Assembly (NCBI GenBank): GCA_013140705.1
Contig: JABFSH010000001.1
Coordinates: 62,001-126,000 of the forward strand
Reading direction: 5' to 3'
DNA: 64,000 nucleotides
Origin: Methylococcaceae bacterium
GTDB taxonomy: Bacteria; Pseudomonadota; Gammaproteobacteria; Methylococcales; Methylomonadaceae
Under the pieces are notes generated by a model that searched no databases, was not told the origin of the DNA, and saw nothing but the letters and a program-made list of their open reading frames with translations. Of this stretch, positions 52,726-62,321 are shown one piece after another. The position numbers and the translations under genes are program-made. Positions within the stretch are counted from its first letter, which is position 1. Each line of letters begins with the position of its first letter.

Positions 52726-55436
52726 TACGGACTTCTCTTTGAATCAATTAACTGTCCAATGGCTGGGGCCACGACAAGGGTTGCACTCAGGCAACACAAC
52801 AACCCGATGGTGATACTTATGCCCAGGGAGGACACGCCTCGATAACTGGCCAGGGTGATGGCGCCCAGGCCCGCCAATTCAGTGCCTGCGGCAAGACCGA
52901 TGACCTTGCCGGCAGCCAGGCTGACTTGCAAGGGGCTATGACCCTTCAATTCGCCCCAGCGATAGCTGAACCATACGCCGTAATCCACTGCCAGCGCAAT
53001 CACAAGTGGCAAGGCGACGATGTTGGCGAAATTGTAGCGAACTCCGCCTAGTACCATCAGCCCAAGCATCCAGCCGCCGCCGATCAACAAGGGCAGCGCT
53101 GCCAGCGCGAAGCCACGCACGCTGCGAGTCGCCGCCATGATCCAGAGCAAACAGAGCACCAGGGCCAACAGTGTACCGTGAGTAAAACCTTCCACAACGG
53201 CCTTGGAAAATACCTGGTGCGTGGTCGGGAAACCGGTCGCTTTCGGCGAGACGCTATACACGTCATGAATCAATGCGTCGAGGTTGTCCGGATCGTACAC
53301 GGTTTTTGCCGGAAAGGCGTAAACAGCTACGCTGCCATCAGCGCCAAAGAAGCGGTCTCGCAGTGCGGGTGGCAACTGCTCCCGGGCAAGTGGCTGGGCC
53401 AGTCGCCAGATGTCGATGACTTTGAGTCCGGCGTCAGCTCCGGATAGCAAAGCGCGCAAGAACCGCTCGCTGCGTTCCCTGCCCTGTTCATTATCGACGG
53501 CAATTTTGGCCGTGATCGCCGAAAGTTGTTCGCGTGTTTTCTCCAAACGCTCGACCAGTTTGGAATGTCCGGCAGAAAAAGCCTGCTCTTGGGCTTCATC
53601 AACGATGGCAGTGCCGTTTTCCAGCAATGTCCTCAATACTTCGAATGATTTTGTGGACAAGCCCTTCCGGTCGAGCTCGGCGACCTGCCTGGCGTAGTCT
53701 GTCCGGGCGAAGGACTCTCCGATGCTCACGGCTTTGAGAAGGCGTCCATCAGCATCCGATGGAAACAGGCTGGCCAGCGACTGTACTTGTGCTATCGTCT
53801 TAAGTTTGCCAGCATCATCGGTGATACGTCGGGTCTCGGCCATATCCCTGGCCGTAAAAATGATGACTTCGGATTGATAATCGCTCTCCGCCACCATGCG
53901 GCGCTGATAATAGGCGGCCTGGGAATCCTTGGGCAGCATACCCAACAGGTCGTAGTCGAAGGGGATGCCGAAGCCCTTCACCGCACCGAGGACAGCGCAG
54001 CCTATGGCCAGCATAACAAGAACCACCGCTACGGGCTTAGGGAACGCACCATTGTATTTTCCTGCTCCTGCGGGAACTTGCGACCGGCTTGGTGCGGGGA
54101 TGTCTCTCAGCTTGGGCGGCAACAAGGCGTAGAGCGCTGGTTGAACTATCCAGGTGCTAATCAGGATCATCAACACACCTTTGGCCGCAACCACGCCCAG
54201 TTCGGCAAAACCGGGAAAATCTACCGTAGCTAAAGCGCCGAATATCAGCAGCGAGGCACCGCCCGCCGTTAGCACTGCTACAAAGGATGAACCGATGCCT
54301 GCTCCGATGGCTTCTACCAACGGTTTGCCTGCCTGGCGCTCCTCGGTGATCCGCGAAGAAGTGAAAATACCGTAATCCGCGCCTAGACCGAAAAGGATGG
54401 CAATGAAGGCAGCTGTAATGATGGTCAGGTGGCCAACGGTAACCAGAGCCAAGCCCAGGCTCCACAAAACCCCTAATCCCATTGGGATAAAAATCAACAC
54501 AGCCCAACGCACGCTACGCACCACCAGCAAAATCAACGCGGCGATCAATCCTGCGGAAGTAAATATCACCAAGGTGATATCCTTGCGGATATTAACGTAT
54601 TCCTCGTACTCTATGGCCGGCAGGCCGGTCAGACCCACTGTGGGAGGAATACGGCCAGCGGCTTTTGTCTGTCTGGACAAGGCGTCGGACACCTGTCGGA
54701 CCTTGTCCACAAAAGGCCCAAGGTTAGAGAAATCTCCAGAGGAGTTTTTCGGGTGGACAAACAGAAACAACATTCGCCCGTCGCGAGAGGCAAAGTAGCC
54801 GTCAGACATACTGCCTGCCCCGCTTTGGGTCATTAACCGGTTCCAGTCCAGGCCGGCGGGCACTATGTCGACAGACAGCCAGCGCAACCACTCTTCCAGA
54901 AAAAACGAAGCCAGATTTAGCGATGTGTCGGCGGTTTGCAGATCGGCGTCCGCGCCACCCAGAGGGGGGTGGTCCTTGGTCCAACTCAATGCTTTGCTCA
55001 GAATTTCTTCCATTTCTACGCCCAACACAGTCTGGTTCGCAAAGGCAGCCAGTGTGTCCAACCCTTTGACAGGCATCAGTAGATAGGAATGGTCCAGGAA
55101 AAACGCCATTTCGAGATGAGAAGTCGCTTGGCCGATCTCCGGCTCCACCTGAAGTTTAGCGGCCATATCGTTAGCAAAGGACTCCATTTCGCTTCGGGAG
55201 GCCCCCTCAAGAACCACCATCAAATCAGAGGCCGCCCCGAAGTTTTTCAAGAAATCATTGAAGCGCTTTGCCACCGCCGTATTTTGGGGAAGCAGTGCCT
55301 GCCGCGAGGTGTATATCGGTAGCTGCGCTGTCGCCCCTATTGCCAGAATCGACAAGGCCAACGCAAGGCCCAAGACCCACCAAGGGTTTCTGGCAAAGTA
55401 TTCAGCGAGCCTGGAGGCGCGTTGATTGATTTTCAT
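52725..55436 (-). CDS. bstA: BstA-like RND sterol transporter
   Basis: A 903-residue RND/MMPL-type inner-membrane protein with about 12 membrane segments in two halves and two large periplasmic loops. Seen are PWWVLGLALALSILAIGA at the start, FGLGADYGIFTSSRITEERQ (membrane Asp pair), and the repeated half VIALAVDYGVWFSYRWGELK. RND proteins use the proton gradient; BstA is the inner-membrane part of the M. capsulatus sterol transport set, and hopanoid transporter HpnN is a relative. It lies between sdmA and bstB on the same strand. Confidence 0.87.
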   Translation of the reverse strand: MKINQRASRLAEYFARNPWWVLGLALALSILAIGATAQLPIYTSRQALLPQNTAVAKRFNDFLKNFGAASDLMVVLEGASRSEMESFANDMAAKLQVEPEIGQATSHLEMAFFLDHSYLLMPVKGLDTLAAFANQTVLGVEMEEILSKALSWTKDHPPLGGADADLQTADTSLNLASFFLEEWLRWLSVDIVPAGLDWNRLMTQSGAGSMSDGYFASRDGRMLFLFVHPKNSSGDFSNLGPFVDKVRQVSDALSRQTKAAGRIPPTVGLTGLPAIEYEEYVNIRKDITLVIFTSAGLIAALILLVVRSVRWAVLIFIPMGLGVLWSLGLALVTVGHLTIITAAFIAILFGLGADYGIFTSSRITEERQAGKPLVEAIGAGIGSSFVAVLTAGGASLLIFGALATVDFPGFAELGVVAAKGVLMILISTWIVQPALYALLPPKLRDIPAPSRSQVPAGAGKYNGAFPKPVAVVLVMLAIGCAVLGAVKGFGIPFDYDLLGMLPKDSQAAYYQRRMVAESDYQSEVIIFTARDMAETRRITDDAGKLKTIAQVQSLASLFPSDADGRLLKAVSIGESFARTDYARQVAELDRKGLSTKSFEVLRTLLENGTAIVDEAQEQAFSAGHSKLVERLEKTREQLSAITAKIAVDNEQGRERSERFLRALLSGADAGLKVIDIWRLAQPLAREQLPPALRDRFFGADGSVAVYAFPAKTVYDPDNLDALIHDVYSVSPKATGFPTTHQVFSKAVVEGFTHGTLLALVLCLLWIMAATRSVRGFALAALPLLIGGGWMLGLMVLGGVRYNFANIVALPLVIALAVDYGVWFSYRWGELKGHSPLQVSLAAGKVIGLAAGTELAGLGAITLASYRGVSSLGISITIGLLCCLSATLVVAPAIGQLIDSKRSP

Positions 55437-55455
55437 TGGACGGGAATTAGGTCAA

Positions 55456-56562
55456 TCAATCCGTGCATACAGCCTGCGTTGCCACATTCCTGACCAGATA
55501 CTCCTCCCACTTGCGGGCACTAAGACGCTGGAACATCGGTACCACGGGGTTAAGTTCGATGGGCGGAGCATCCCAGTAGGATTCGTAACCCAGCTGCTCG
55601 GCTTCCAGGGCAATGCCATCTTCTTTGAGTATGGGCTTGAACACCAGAGGCTTGGCGATGTTCAATACCATTTGAGTCAACCACTTCGGCGTTTTCATGG
55701 AAATCAGCGGAATCTTCAGTGCATCGAAATAAAACAGGAAGAACACTCGGGTCGTCCGTTCATTAATAGGCAGCATAAATGACCAATTTTTGATGCTATC
55801 CCCCGTATTGGTCCATTGGTAGGGATATTCGTAGCAGAGTTCGATGGAACGGGTATTGACCCGATTACGGTCAACAAAAATCCCGGAAATCCGGCCGCCG
55901 GCCATATAGGCATCGTAAGTCAGGTAGACCCTATCGTCATTGGCTTCGTGGTGGGTCAATTTTGCATCGACGAAAGGCTGGTATTTACGGTGCAGAAAGG
56001 CATGGGAAAAATCGCAGATATTGTCGATAACCATGGAATGGTGTGTACGCCACGTGTAATCCACGACAAAGTTGGCCCATGAGTTATCCCCGGTCAGTTC
56101 GGCTATTTCCGGTATCTTGCGCTCGCTGCTCAGTTCCGGATCACCTGGGAACAACCAGATCAATCCATAACGGACTTGCACGGGATAGGTCCGTAGCTGG
56201 CTCTTAATGAGCGGCTTGCCAAAGCTATCGTGGGAGTAGTCCACCATCGAACCATCCTTGTTGTATGCCCAGCCATGATACCCGCAACGTAAATTGCACT
56301 TGTCCACAGCGCCATGGGTTAACTTAAGCTGGCGGTGTAAGCACCGGTTCCGCATGGCCACGAGTTTACCGTCATCGCCCCTATACAAGGCAATGGAGAT
56401 ATTCCAGAAAACCACCTCTTTCACTTGGCCAATATTAACCGCACTGTCATATTCAACCACGTACCAGCGGTCAGGATCCAATCCGGCGGCTCTGGCTTTT
56501 TGCCGTGGGTTCTTGGCTTCTGCAAAGGCAGGGGGTGAGATTTTAGTTTGCGGGTTATTCAT
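55456..56562 (-). CDS. sdmA: SdmA-like Rieske oxygenase, sterol C-4 demethylation
   Basis: A 368-residue ring-hydroxylating-type oxygenase. The Rieske ligands are NRCLHRQ (C-x-H) and LRCGYHGWAYNKDG (C-x2-H) at residues about 70-95. The non-heme Fe site is in NICDFSHAFLHRKYQP (near 185). In M. capsulatus, SdmA oxidises the C-4 methyl group to the acid, a route unlike the eukaryotic one. It lies 19 bases upstream of bstA and 39 bases downstream of sdmB. The name is given by family plus operon context. Confidence 0.9.
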   Translation of the reverse strand: MNNPQTKISPPAFAEAKNPRQKARAAGLDPDRWYVVEYDSAVNIGQVKEVVFWNISIALYRGDDGKLVAMRNRCLHRQLKLTHGAVDKCNLRCGYHGWAYNKDGSMVDYSHDSFGKPLIKSQLRTYPVQVRYGLIWLFPGDPELSSERKIPEIAELTGDNSWANFVVDYTWRTHHSMVIDNICDFSHAFLHRKYQPFVDAKLTHHEANDDRVYLTYDAYMAGGRISGIFVDRNRVNTRSIELCYEYPYQWTNTGDSIKNWSFMLPINERTTRVFFLFYFDALKIPLISMKTPKWLTQMVLNIAKPLVFKPILKEDGIALEAEQLGYESYWDAPPIELNPVVPMFQRLSARKWEEYLVRNVATQAVCTD

Positions 56563-56601
56563 TTTTGAGACTCCGATTCGTGGTTATAGCGGGATATGGT
56601 T

Positions 56602-57618
56602 TTACTTGACCGGGACGATCAAGCCCCTGCGCACGAAATCTTCGTAGGCTTCCCGTACTGCTTTGGATAATTCGGTGGGCTGGTAGCCCAATTCCTGTTT
56701 CGCCTTGACATGATCAGCCCGCCGCCGCATCTGAAGCAAACGAACGGCACCAGGCGTGAAACGCCTGGGTAAATTGGGAAATGTCCGAAACCAAGTCTTG
56801 TCAGCCACTTCGGCCAGTGCCGCCATCAGCATAGGTGGAAGCCGAAACCGGGGCAAAGGGCGCCTCGTGACCTCCTGGAAGAGGGCCATGAGATCGTCGA
56901 CGCTGGCGTACGCGGTGCTAAAAATATACTTTTGCCCGGAACGTCCATGCCGCATGGCTAAAATATGGCCTTCGGCAATATCATAGCCGGACACGAACTC
57001 AAAGCCACCGGGAATGTAGGCGCGTAGAGAACCATGAGCATAATCAATGAGTACACGACCCATACGCGAAGGCACGTAATCATGTGGACCAATGATGGCG
57101 CAAGAGGTGGCTACAACCACATTGAGGCCATTGGCGTGAGCCTTGAGGCATTCATGCTCGGTGAGATGTTTGGTAAAACCGTAGGGCAGATGACGATCGA
57201 AAGGATAAAATGGCATGTCCTCATGACTAGAGCGTTCGGGTTCGTAGCCGGTGGCGCTCAGCGAACCCGATACGACCACCTTGTCAATGCCGTGGTTCTT
57301 GGCTGCCTGGAGAACATGAATTGTACCACGAACGTTGGTATCGAATACTTCGCGCTTATGGGCCGCGTTACCGTCAATAGTCGAAACCAATGCGGCGCAA
57401 TGGTAAATGCGGGCGCAACCACAAACGGCAGCTGACACTGCCTCGCCATTGCGCAGATCAGCAACCACACGCTCCACGTCAAGGCCATCGAGGGCTCCAT
57501 TATCGCGTCCGGCACGCATCATCACACGCACCTGTTCGCCTTCTGCGAGCAATCTGCGGACCAGGTTAGCGCCCAGGTGTCCGGTGGCACCAGTTACCAG
57601 CGCGATACCTGTGCTCAT
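56602..57618 (-). CDS. sdmB: SdmB-like NAD(P)-dependent sterol reductase/decarboxylase
   Basis: A 338-residue extended short-chain dehydrogenase. The cofactor loop is LVTGATGHLGANLV, and the catalytic YxxxK is seen in LPYGFTKHLTEHE. It resembles 3-beta-hydroxysteroid dehydrogenase/sterol decarboxylases. In M. capsulatus SdmB works after SdmA in removal of one C-4 methyl. ATG 57618 is preferred because AAGG precedes it; the longer frame to 57657 has no such site. First gene of the sdmB-sdmA-bstA-bstB-bstC unit. Confidence 0.88.
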   Translation of the reverse strand: MSTGIALVTGATGHLGANLVRRLLAEGEQVRVMMRAGRDNGALDGLDVERVVADLRNGEAVSAAVCGCARIYHCAALVSTIDGNAAHKREVFDTNVRGTIHVLQAAKNHGIDKVVVSGSLSATGYEPERSSHEDMPFYPFDRHLPYGFTKHLTEHECLKAHANGLNVVVATSCAIIGPHDYVPSRMGRVLIDYAHGSLRAYIPGGFEFVSGYDIAEGHILAMRHGRSGQKYIFSTAYASVDDLMALFQEVTRRPLPRFRLPPMLMAALAEVADKTWFRTFPNLPRRFTPGAVRLLQMRRRADHVKAKQELGYQPTELSKAVREAYEDFVRRGLIVPVK

Positions 57619-57659
57619 GCCCTTAATCCGAGACAGCAACAACCAGAATGAAGCCAAAA

Positions 57660-57988
57660 ATGCGGTCTGAAACGTTCAAATCTCATGATGCCCGCTTTAA
57701 GAAGATGTCTGGTAAATTGTCATGGTCATGATGCATTGATGGAAACCTTCCAGGTAGTCGTGTCGCTTTCATTGTCTGTGTATTCATTGACGTACAGAGT
57801 ATTACCCCATACTTCAACGATAATAGATCGTTGTTGTCCATTCACTATTCTGTATTAATAATTTTCGCGTTCATTAGCCGCATATTATTTGGATACACAT
57901 CCGGAATGCAGTCCTAGTAACCATGGGGTTCTGGAAAAGATTCGGCATAAAATACCGCATAAGATGTTTTGTAATGGTTATTAAGGTA
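57660..57988. other. Intergenic stretch upstream of sdmB
   Basis: About 330 bases with no gene recognised. It should contain the promoter of the sdm-bst operon; no sigma-54 site is seen. Confidence 0.4.
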
Positions 57989-58111
57989 TAAGGTAACTCT
58001 GGAAATTGCACTTCGACAAGGCTCTCCTAAGTCTATCTTGTTAATGCAGCAACTTATCCGTTCATTTTAAGCTTAAAAAAGCATGATAGGGTAATTTTAG
58101 AGCTCCCCTAA
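57989..58111. repeat. MITE-like palindromic element, family A, decayed copy
   Basis: The ends (AAGGTAACTCTGGAAATTGC and AATTTTAGAGCTCCCCTAAA) and the interior CACTTCGACAAGGCTCT and CAACTTATCCGTTC align with the copies at 7237 and 35794 but contain many changes, including loss of one GTGCTGAGC arm. Confidence 0.65.
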
Positions 58112-58575
58112 AGTGTTTTTCCAGGATGATTATGAGCTTATTTATCCTTAGTTCAAACTTGTCATGCCCATATTCTCAAACCAATTACCATTTGTAAAGT
58201 ACTGTATTGACGCAACCTTGTTGCTGGGATCCCAGGTATTCCGCTCCAAGCTACGTTCAAACGAATGATGCGGACGAATAGTGGCAGATTTCAGCTATCG
58301 CTTTTTTTTCACTGTAAGATTCTTTTGTTATTTAGGTTTTTCGTTAAGGCTAAAGTGAATATACTCGCCTCTGGTTTATTCACAATACTGACAAAGTAGA
58401 ACAATCCAGTCAAAAAAATGCAGGCTGATCGATTTTAATGAAAAGTGAACTTCCTTACCGAAAATGAACGTAAACCCGCATAATTAGTGTAAAAACAACC
58501 TTTGTTGGGAGGTCTTACGTGCATAGTGTACCCGGATAAGGGCAGAAAAAACATAATTCCCGATGGAGTGAGATT
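58112..58575. other. Intergenic stretch, no gene recognised
   Basis: About 460 AT-rich bases. No frame, RNA gene or clear promoter was recognised. Confidence 0.35.
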
Positions 58576-59139
58576 TTGGAAAACGAGAAATTCATAAACC
58601 CGGTACGACATTGGGTGGAAAACTTGGTGGTGAACCTAAATCTCTGCCCGTTTGCAAAGCGTGAATTGGTGAAGAACCGGGTACGCTTTTCTGTAACAGA
58701 TGCAATCACCGAAGAACAACTATTGATCGCTCTACAAGCCGAGCTGAAATTACTTAATAGCGACGAAACTGTTGAAACCACCTTACTAATTCACCCCATG
58801 GTGCTACAGGATTTTTACAATTACAACCAGTTTCTTAACCTTGCCGACAGCTTGTTGGCGCAGATGGAGCTGGCCGGCATTTATCAGATAGCCAGTTTTC
58901 ATCCGGATTACCAATTTGGCGGCACCGAACCTGATGACGTGGAAAATTATACCAATCGATCCCCCTACCCCATGTTGCACCTGATTCGGGAGGAGAGCCT
59001 GGAACAAGCCATAGCCAATTATCCGGATTCGGATCAGATTCCCGAACGTAACATAGCGCTTCTGAAAAGCCTGGGTCGGAATAAAATTCAAGCTTTATTG
59101 CAGGCCTGTTTTCGTGATGCTGAAAAATTTGAAATATGA
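58576..59139 (+). CDS. DUF1415 family protein
   Basis: A 187-residue protein of the DUF1415 family: HWVENLVVNLNLCPFAKREL, IHPMVLQDFYNYNQFLNLAD, ASFHPDYQFGGTEPDDVENY, NRSPYPMLHLIREESLEQAI. The NLCPFA and FHPDYQF motifs are conserved in this family and could form an active site, but the function is unknown. The start is TTG with GGAG 7 bases upstream. Confidence 0.88.
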   Translation: MENEKFINPVRHWVENLVVNLNLCPFAKRELVKNRVRFSVTDAITEEQLLIALQAELKLLNSDETVETTLLIHPMVLQDFYNYNQFLNLADSLLAQMELAGIYQIASFHPDYQFGGTEPDDVENYTNRSPYPMLHLIREESLEQAIANYPDSDQIPERNIALLKSLGRNKIQALLQACFRDAEKFEI

Positions 59140-59333
59140 ATTTTGCGTACCCGACGCACGGGTCAACTCTTTGTGGCCCCGGAAACCGGAGTTTACTTAA
59201 TTTAACTATTGTTCCAGCCGATAACTTGAGTCCAGGCCTTGCACATTTACGTGCTGACATTGCTATATATAGCTAAGATGGACAAAATTGAACAATTTGC
59301 GCATACTAGCTACGGGTTAAGGTAATTGAAATA

Positions 59334-60080
59334 ATGATGTCAGCGAAAACATATAACTACGACGATCCGATCGCCATCACTGAGGATATTTACTGGATAG
59401 GATTTTGTGATCATGCGGCGCATATGCATTGCAATCCTTACCTATTGATCGACGGTGACGAAGCGGTGCTGTTCGATCCAGGATCGGTTCCAGAGTTTCC
59501 GATCATCATGCGCAAGATCATCGACTTAATCAGTCCGGAAAAAATTTCGCTGATAGTGGCCGCGCACCAAGATCCCGATGTTTGCGCCAATTTGCCGATT
59601 GTAGAAGATCTGATAGGCAGAAAGGATCTAAAAGTTGCTGGACATTCCAATACCATTCGCCTGATTCAGCATTTAGGGCTATCATCAAGTTATTATCCGG
59701 TCGATGAACACAATTATGTCTATACCTTGAAAAGCGGCCGGGTATTAAGCTTTCACCCCACTCTCTATCTGCACGCGCCTGGTGCAATAACCACTTACGA
59801 TACCAAAAGTAAATGTCTATTTAGTAGCGATTTATTCGGTGCGGTTGACGATAAATGGAGTCTGTTCGACAGTGCCAATTTTCCACATGACATGGATTCC
59901 TTTCATCAGGCCTACATGCCCAGTAACCAGGTGTTGCGCTTTGGTTTGAAAAATATCGAGCACCTTGATATCTCACGAATTTTGCCGCAGCACGGCTCCG
60001 TCATCGAGGGCGCCAATGTACGTATAGCTATTGAACATTTAAAGCTGTTGCGTTGTGGTATTGATTTAATCGGTGGATAG
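59334..60080 (+). CDS. ODP-type diiron metallo-beta-lactamase-fold protein
   Basis: A 248-residue protein with the metallo-beta-lactamase fold of flavodiiron proteins but no flavodoxin domain. Metal ligands: AAHQDPDVC near residue 80 (HxDxD pattern), YLHAPGAI, LFSSDLFGA and LPQHGSVI. Proteins of this ODP (oxygen-binding diiron) class bind O2 and are thought to act as sensors with signalling partners. The next gene, 6 bases downstream, encodes a diguanylate cyclase, so it probably senses O2 for c-di-GMP signalling. Confidence 0.85.
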   Translation: MMSAKTYNYDDPIAITEDIYWIGFCDHAAHMHCNPYLLIDGDEAVLFDPGSVPEFPIIMRKIIDLISPEKISLIVAAHQDPDVCANLPIVEDLIGRKDLKVAGHSNTIRLIQHLGLSSSYYPVDEHNYVYTLKSGRVLSFHPTLYLHAPGAITTYDTKSKCLFSSDLFGAVDDKWSLFDSANFPHDMDSFHQAYMPSNQVLRFGLKNIEHLDISRILPQHGSVIEGANVRIAIEHLKLLRCGIDLIGG

Positions 60081-60085
60081 CCAGC

Positions 60086-60829
60086 ATGAAACTTCGAAGA
60101 TCAGCTATTAAAACCGGCAATACTGCCGAGTTTAAGCGTCGTCTGCTGGAAAAGTCCTTGGCAATGCATGCTCAGGCCTATCAGGCGCAAATCAAAGCCA
60201 AGCTATTGACACAAGCGATCATGCAGATCGAGAACAGCAAGAAATATTTGCAAACGCTGAATGACACCTTAGCCAATGAAATTACCACTCGAATACAGAT
60301 TGAAAAAAAGATCCAGTATATGGCCAGTCACGATGATCTGACCGGTTTACCGAATCGAGCACTGTTTAGGGATCGGTTGGAAATGGCGCAGAACATGGCA
60401 CTACGCAACAAGGCAAAGCTGGCCATTTTATTTATTGATCTCGATGGATTTAAAGTCGTTAACGATAATTACGGCCATAAAGTCGGCGATCTACTGTTAC
60501 AGGAAGTCGCCAAACTCTTGCAGGCAACCGTCCGTCAGTCCGACAGTGTGGCCCGTATAGGCGGCGATGAATTCATCATATTACTTAACGGCGTAATTGA
60601 TAAATTGGACGCAGTGGTGGTAGCGGAAAAAATACTAGCGGCGTTCCGTCAGCCGATTTTACTTGCTGGTCAGTCCGCTAAAGTGGGGGCCAGCATCGGT
60701 ATCTCCATTTTTCCCGATCACAGTAGCGATACAGAAAAGCTCATCGTATATGCCGATGACGCGATGTATGAAATTAAAAAATCCGGTAAAAATGCCTACG
60801 CATTCCACCCGCTCTTAACTCAGCAATGA
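60086..60829 (+). CDS. Diguanylate cyclase paired with ODP protein
   Basis: Protein of 247 residues. The N-terminal part (about 1-85) is a coiled-coil (KSLAMHAQAYQAQIKAKLLT, TLANEITTRIQIEKKIQYMA) with no membrane segment. The GGDEF domain has DDLTGLPNRALFRDRL, FIDLDGFKVVND and the active-site RIGGDEF, with an inhibitory-site RxxD (RQSD) 5 residues before it. It should make c-di-GMP. It is co-transcribed with the ODP-type gene and may be controlled through the coiled-coil by that protein. Confidence 0.9.
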   Translation: MKLRRSAIKTGNTAEFKRRLLEKSLAMHAQAYQAQIKAKLLTQAIMQIENSKKYLQTLNDTLANEITTRIQIEKKIQYMASHDDLTGLPNRALFRDRLEMAQNMALRNKAKLAILFIDLDGFKVVNDNYGHKVGDLLLQEVAKLLQATVRQSDSVARIGGDEFIILLNGVIDKLDAVVVAEKILAAFRQPILLAGQSAKVGASIGISIFPDHSSDTEKLIVYADDAMYEIKKSGKNAYAFHPLLTQQ

Positions 60830-61258
60830 TATTTCTATAACTGTAACGATATCCGGGAAACGTTGTACTCTCGGCGGCTTGATCAGTTTAAAAACTGTCC
60901 AGGACTGATTCAAAACGTAGGCTTAGAAAAGTTTAAGCCCGTACAGATCGGGTTAGACGCTGTTCCAGGAATGCGATAAGGTGTTTAATAAGCGTTTGAT
61001 AATTTTGCCTGCAATTTTCTTCGGTAGATGGTGTCATCGTCCTGTAACCTCAGGACTCATAGTTGAGTGTTACCTCTAATTGAGAGGTTTGAGCTTACAT
61101 TTAATCAGGTTAATCGGACGATGGGACTTTTCTCCGCAATAGCGGTTTCGTTCAACATGTGGTTTGGATGACTCATCTATTCAACAGGCCTGCGTTTAAC
61201 TGAATCTGAGCAAAGCACAATTGAACTCGATTCAGTTTTTTTCAATTGGGTGGTTTTC
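60830..61258. other. Intergenic stretch, no gene recognised
   Basis: About 430 bases between convergent genes. A short inverted motif (CTCTAATTGAGAG, about 61074-61086) is visible but has no T run, so I do not call a terminator. Confidence 0.35.
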
Positions 61259-61975
61259 CTATTGCCAGCAGGCGACAGGAAAACGCATATCAAACCAGGT
61301 TGTTGTCACATGATGAGCGGTTTCCAGAACGTCAACAATTTCGTCAAACTCGATGACGGTTTGATCATGTCCGGTTATATAATCCGCCAGGGCAGTAATG
61401 GCACGCCAATTTGATTGTTCAGTAATAAAGCAGAACGCGGCCAAAAATAGTTCGCTGATTTTTTGTTCCCTAAGCACTGGATCAGCAATCAAGCATTCCA
61501 AATACTCATAAACATTCTCCAAATCGGATGTGCCACCGTAATACTGCAAGGCATTCAGATTAACCAGTCGAGGATTAATCGGTTCTCCATCACGTAGAGC
61601 GATATATTTCGCCTCAGCTAACGGCCCCGCCAGAATATTAATGATGTCAACTTCAATTGCACGTTGATAAGCACTTTTCTGCATTAAAGAAAATCCCATA
61701 GTAGCTTCCTCCATGGAGGCGGGTAGTCTGGGAATTAATCGACCACGATCTACGTGTGCAATATAGTGTGTGTCTGGACTGCTTGAATCGAAAGCTGATT
61801 GATAATAATCAGTAACCGGGGTAATAAAAATCCGAAAAAAAACCGAAGGGAGCCCTTTTTGTTTGTTGCCTAGATATATAGCCGCCGCATGTCCTGCTTC
61901 ATGAATAGCAACTTTCTTGTTTACTTCTGCATGAGTCAGATTAAACGGTTTATTGAAATTATGATCGCGATTCAT
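61259..61975 (-). CDS. HEAGH-motif putative zinc peptidase
   Basis: A 238-residue soluble protein with KKVAIHEAGHAAAIYLG near residue 20, the HExxH zinc motif in the HEAGH form found in FtsH-type M41 peptidases. The third ligand could be in NILAGPLAEAKYIA near 118, like the AGRAAE segment of M41 proteins. No AAA+ domain or membrane anchor is present. Similar stand-alone proteins are known, but their substrates are not. Single gene. Confidence 0.75.
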   Translation of the reverse strand: MNRDHNFNKPFNLTHAEVNKKVAIHEAGHAAAIYLGNKQKGLPSVFFRIFITPVTDYYQSAFDSSSPDTHYIAHVDRGRLIPRLPASMEEATMGFSLMQKSAYQRAIEVDIINILAGPLAEAKYIALRDGEPINPRLVNLNALQYYGGTSDLENVYEYLECLIADPVLREQKISELFLAAFCFITEQSNWRAITALADYITGHDQTVIEFDEIVDVLETAHHVTTTWFDMRFPVACWQ

Positions 61976-62321
61976 GATAACCCCTTTTGAACGAAGTATG
62001 CGGACGTGAGGAACCTACATTTTCGAAAGGCTGGGTAATGATTCAGAGCCGAATCAAAACCTCAGGCCACACTAACATCAAAACTGATTCTGGTCAATGT
62101 GACATATTGCCGCATTGAAGTTAGCATCAAGAACTTGCGATGGGAAGCTTTACCCAAACTTTTTCGGAGAAAATGTTCTAATTCACAACAAGTTTAAACA
62201 TCCAAGGTAGTTGGAATTGGCTTTCACAGATTAGTGTTATAAGTTGCAAGAACCTGAAATGGTTTAACGATCTTGAAATTTTTGTTAAGCTAAAACCAAT
62301 AACCAGCCAGGAACATCTGCT
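61976..62321. other. Divergent intergenic region
   Basis: A stretch of 346 bases between the HEAGH gene (reverse) and the ABC gene (forward). No gene was recognised; it should hold both promoters. Confidence 0.35.
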
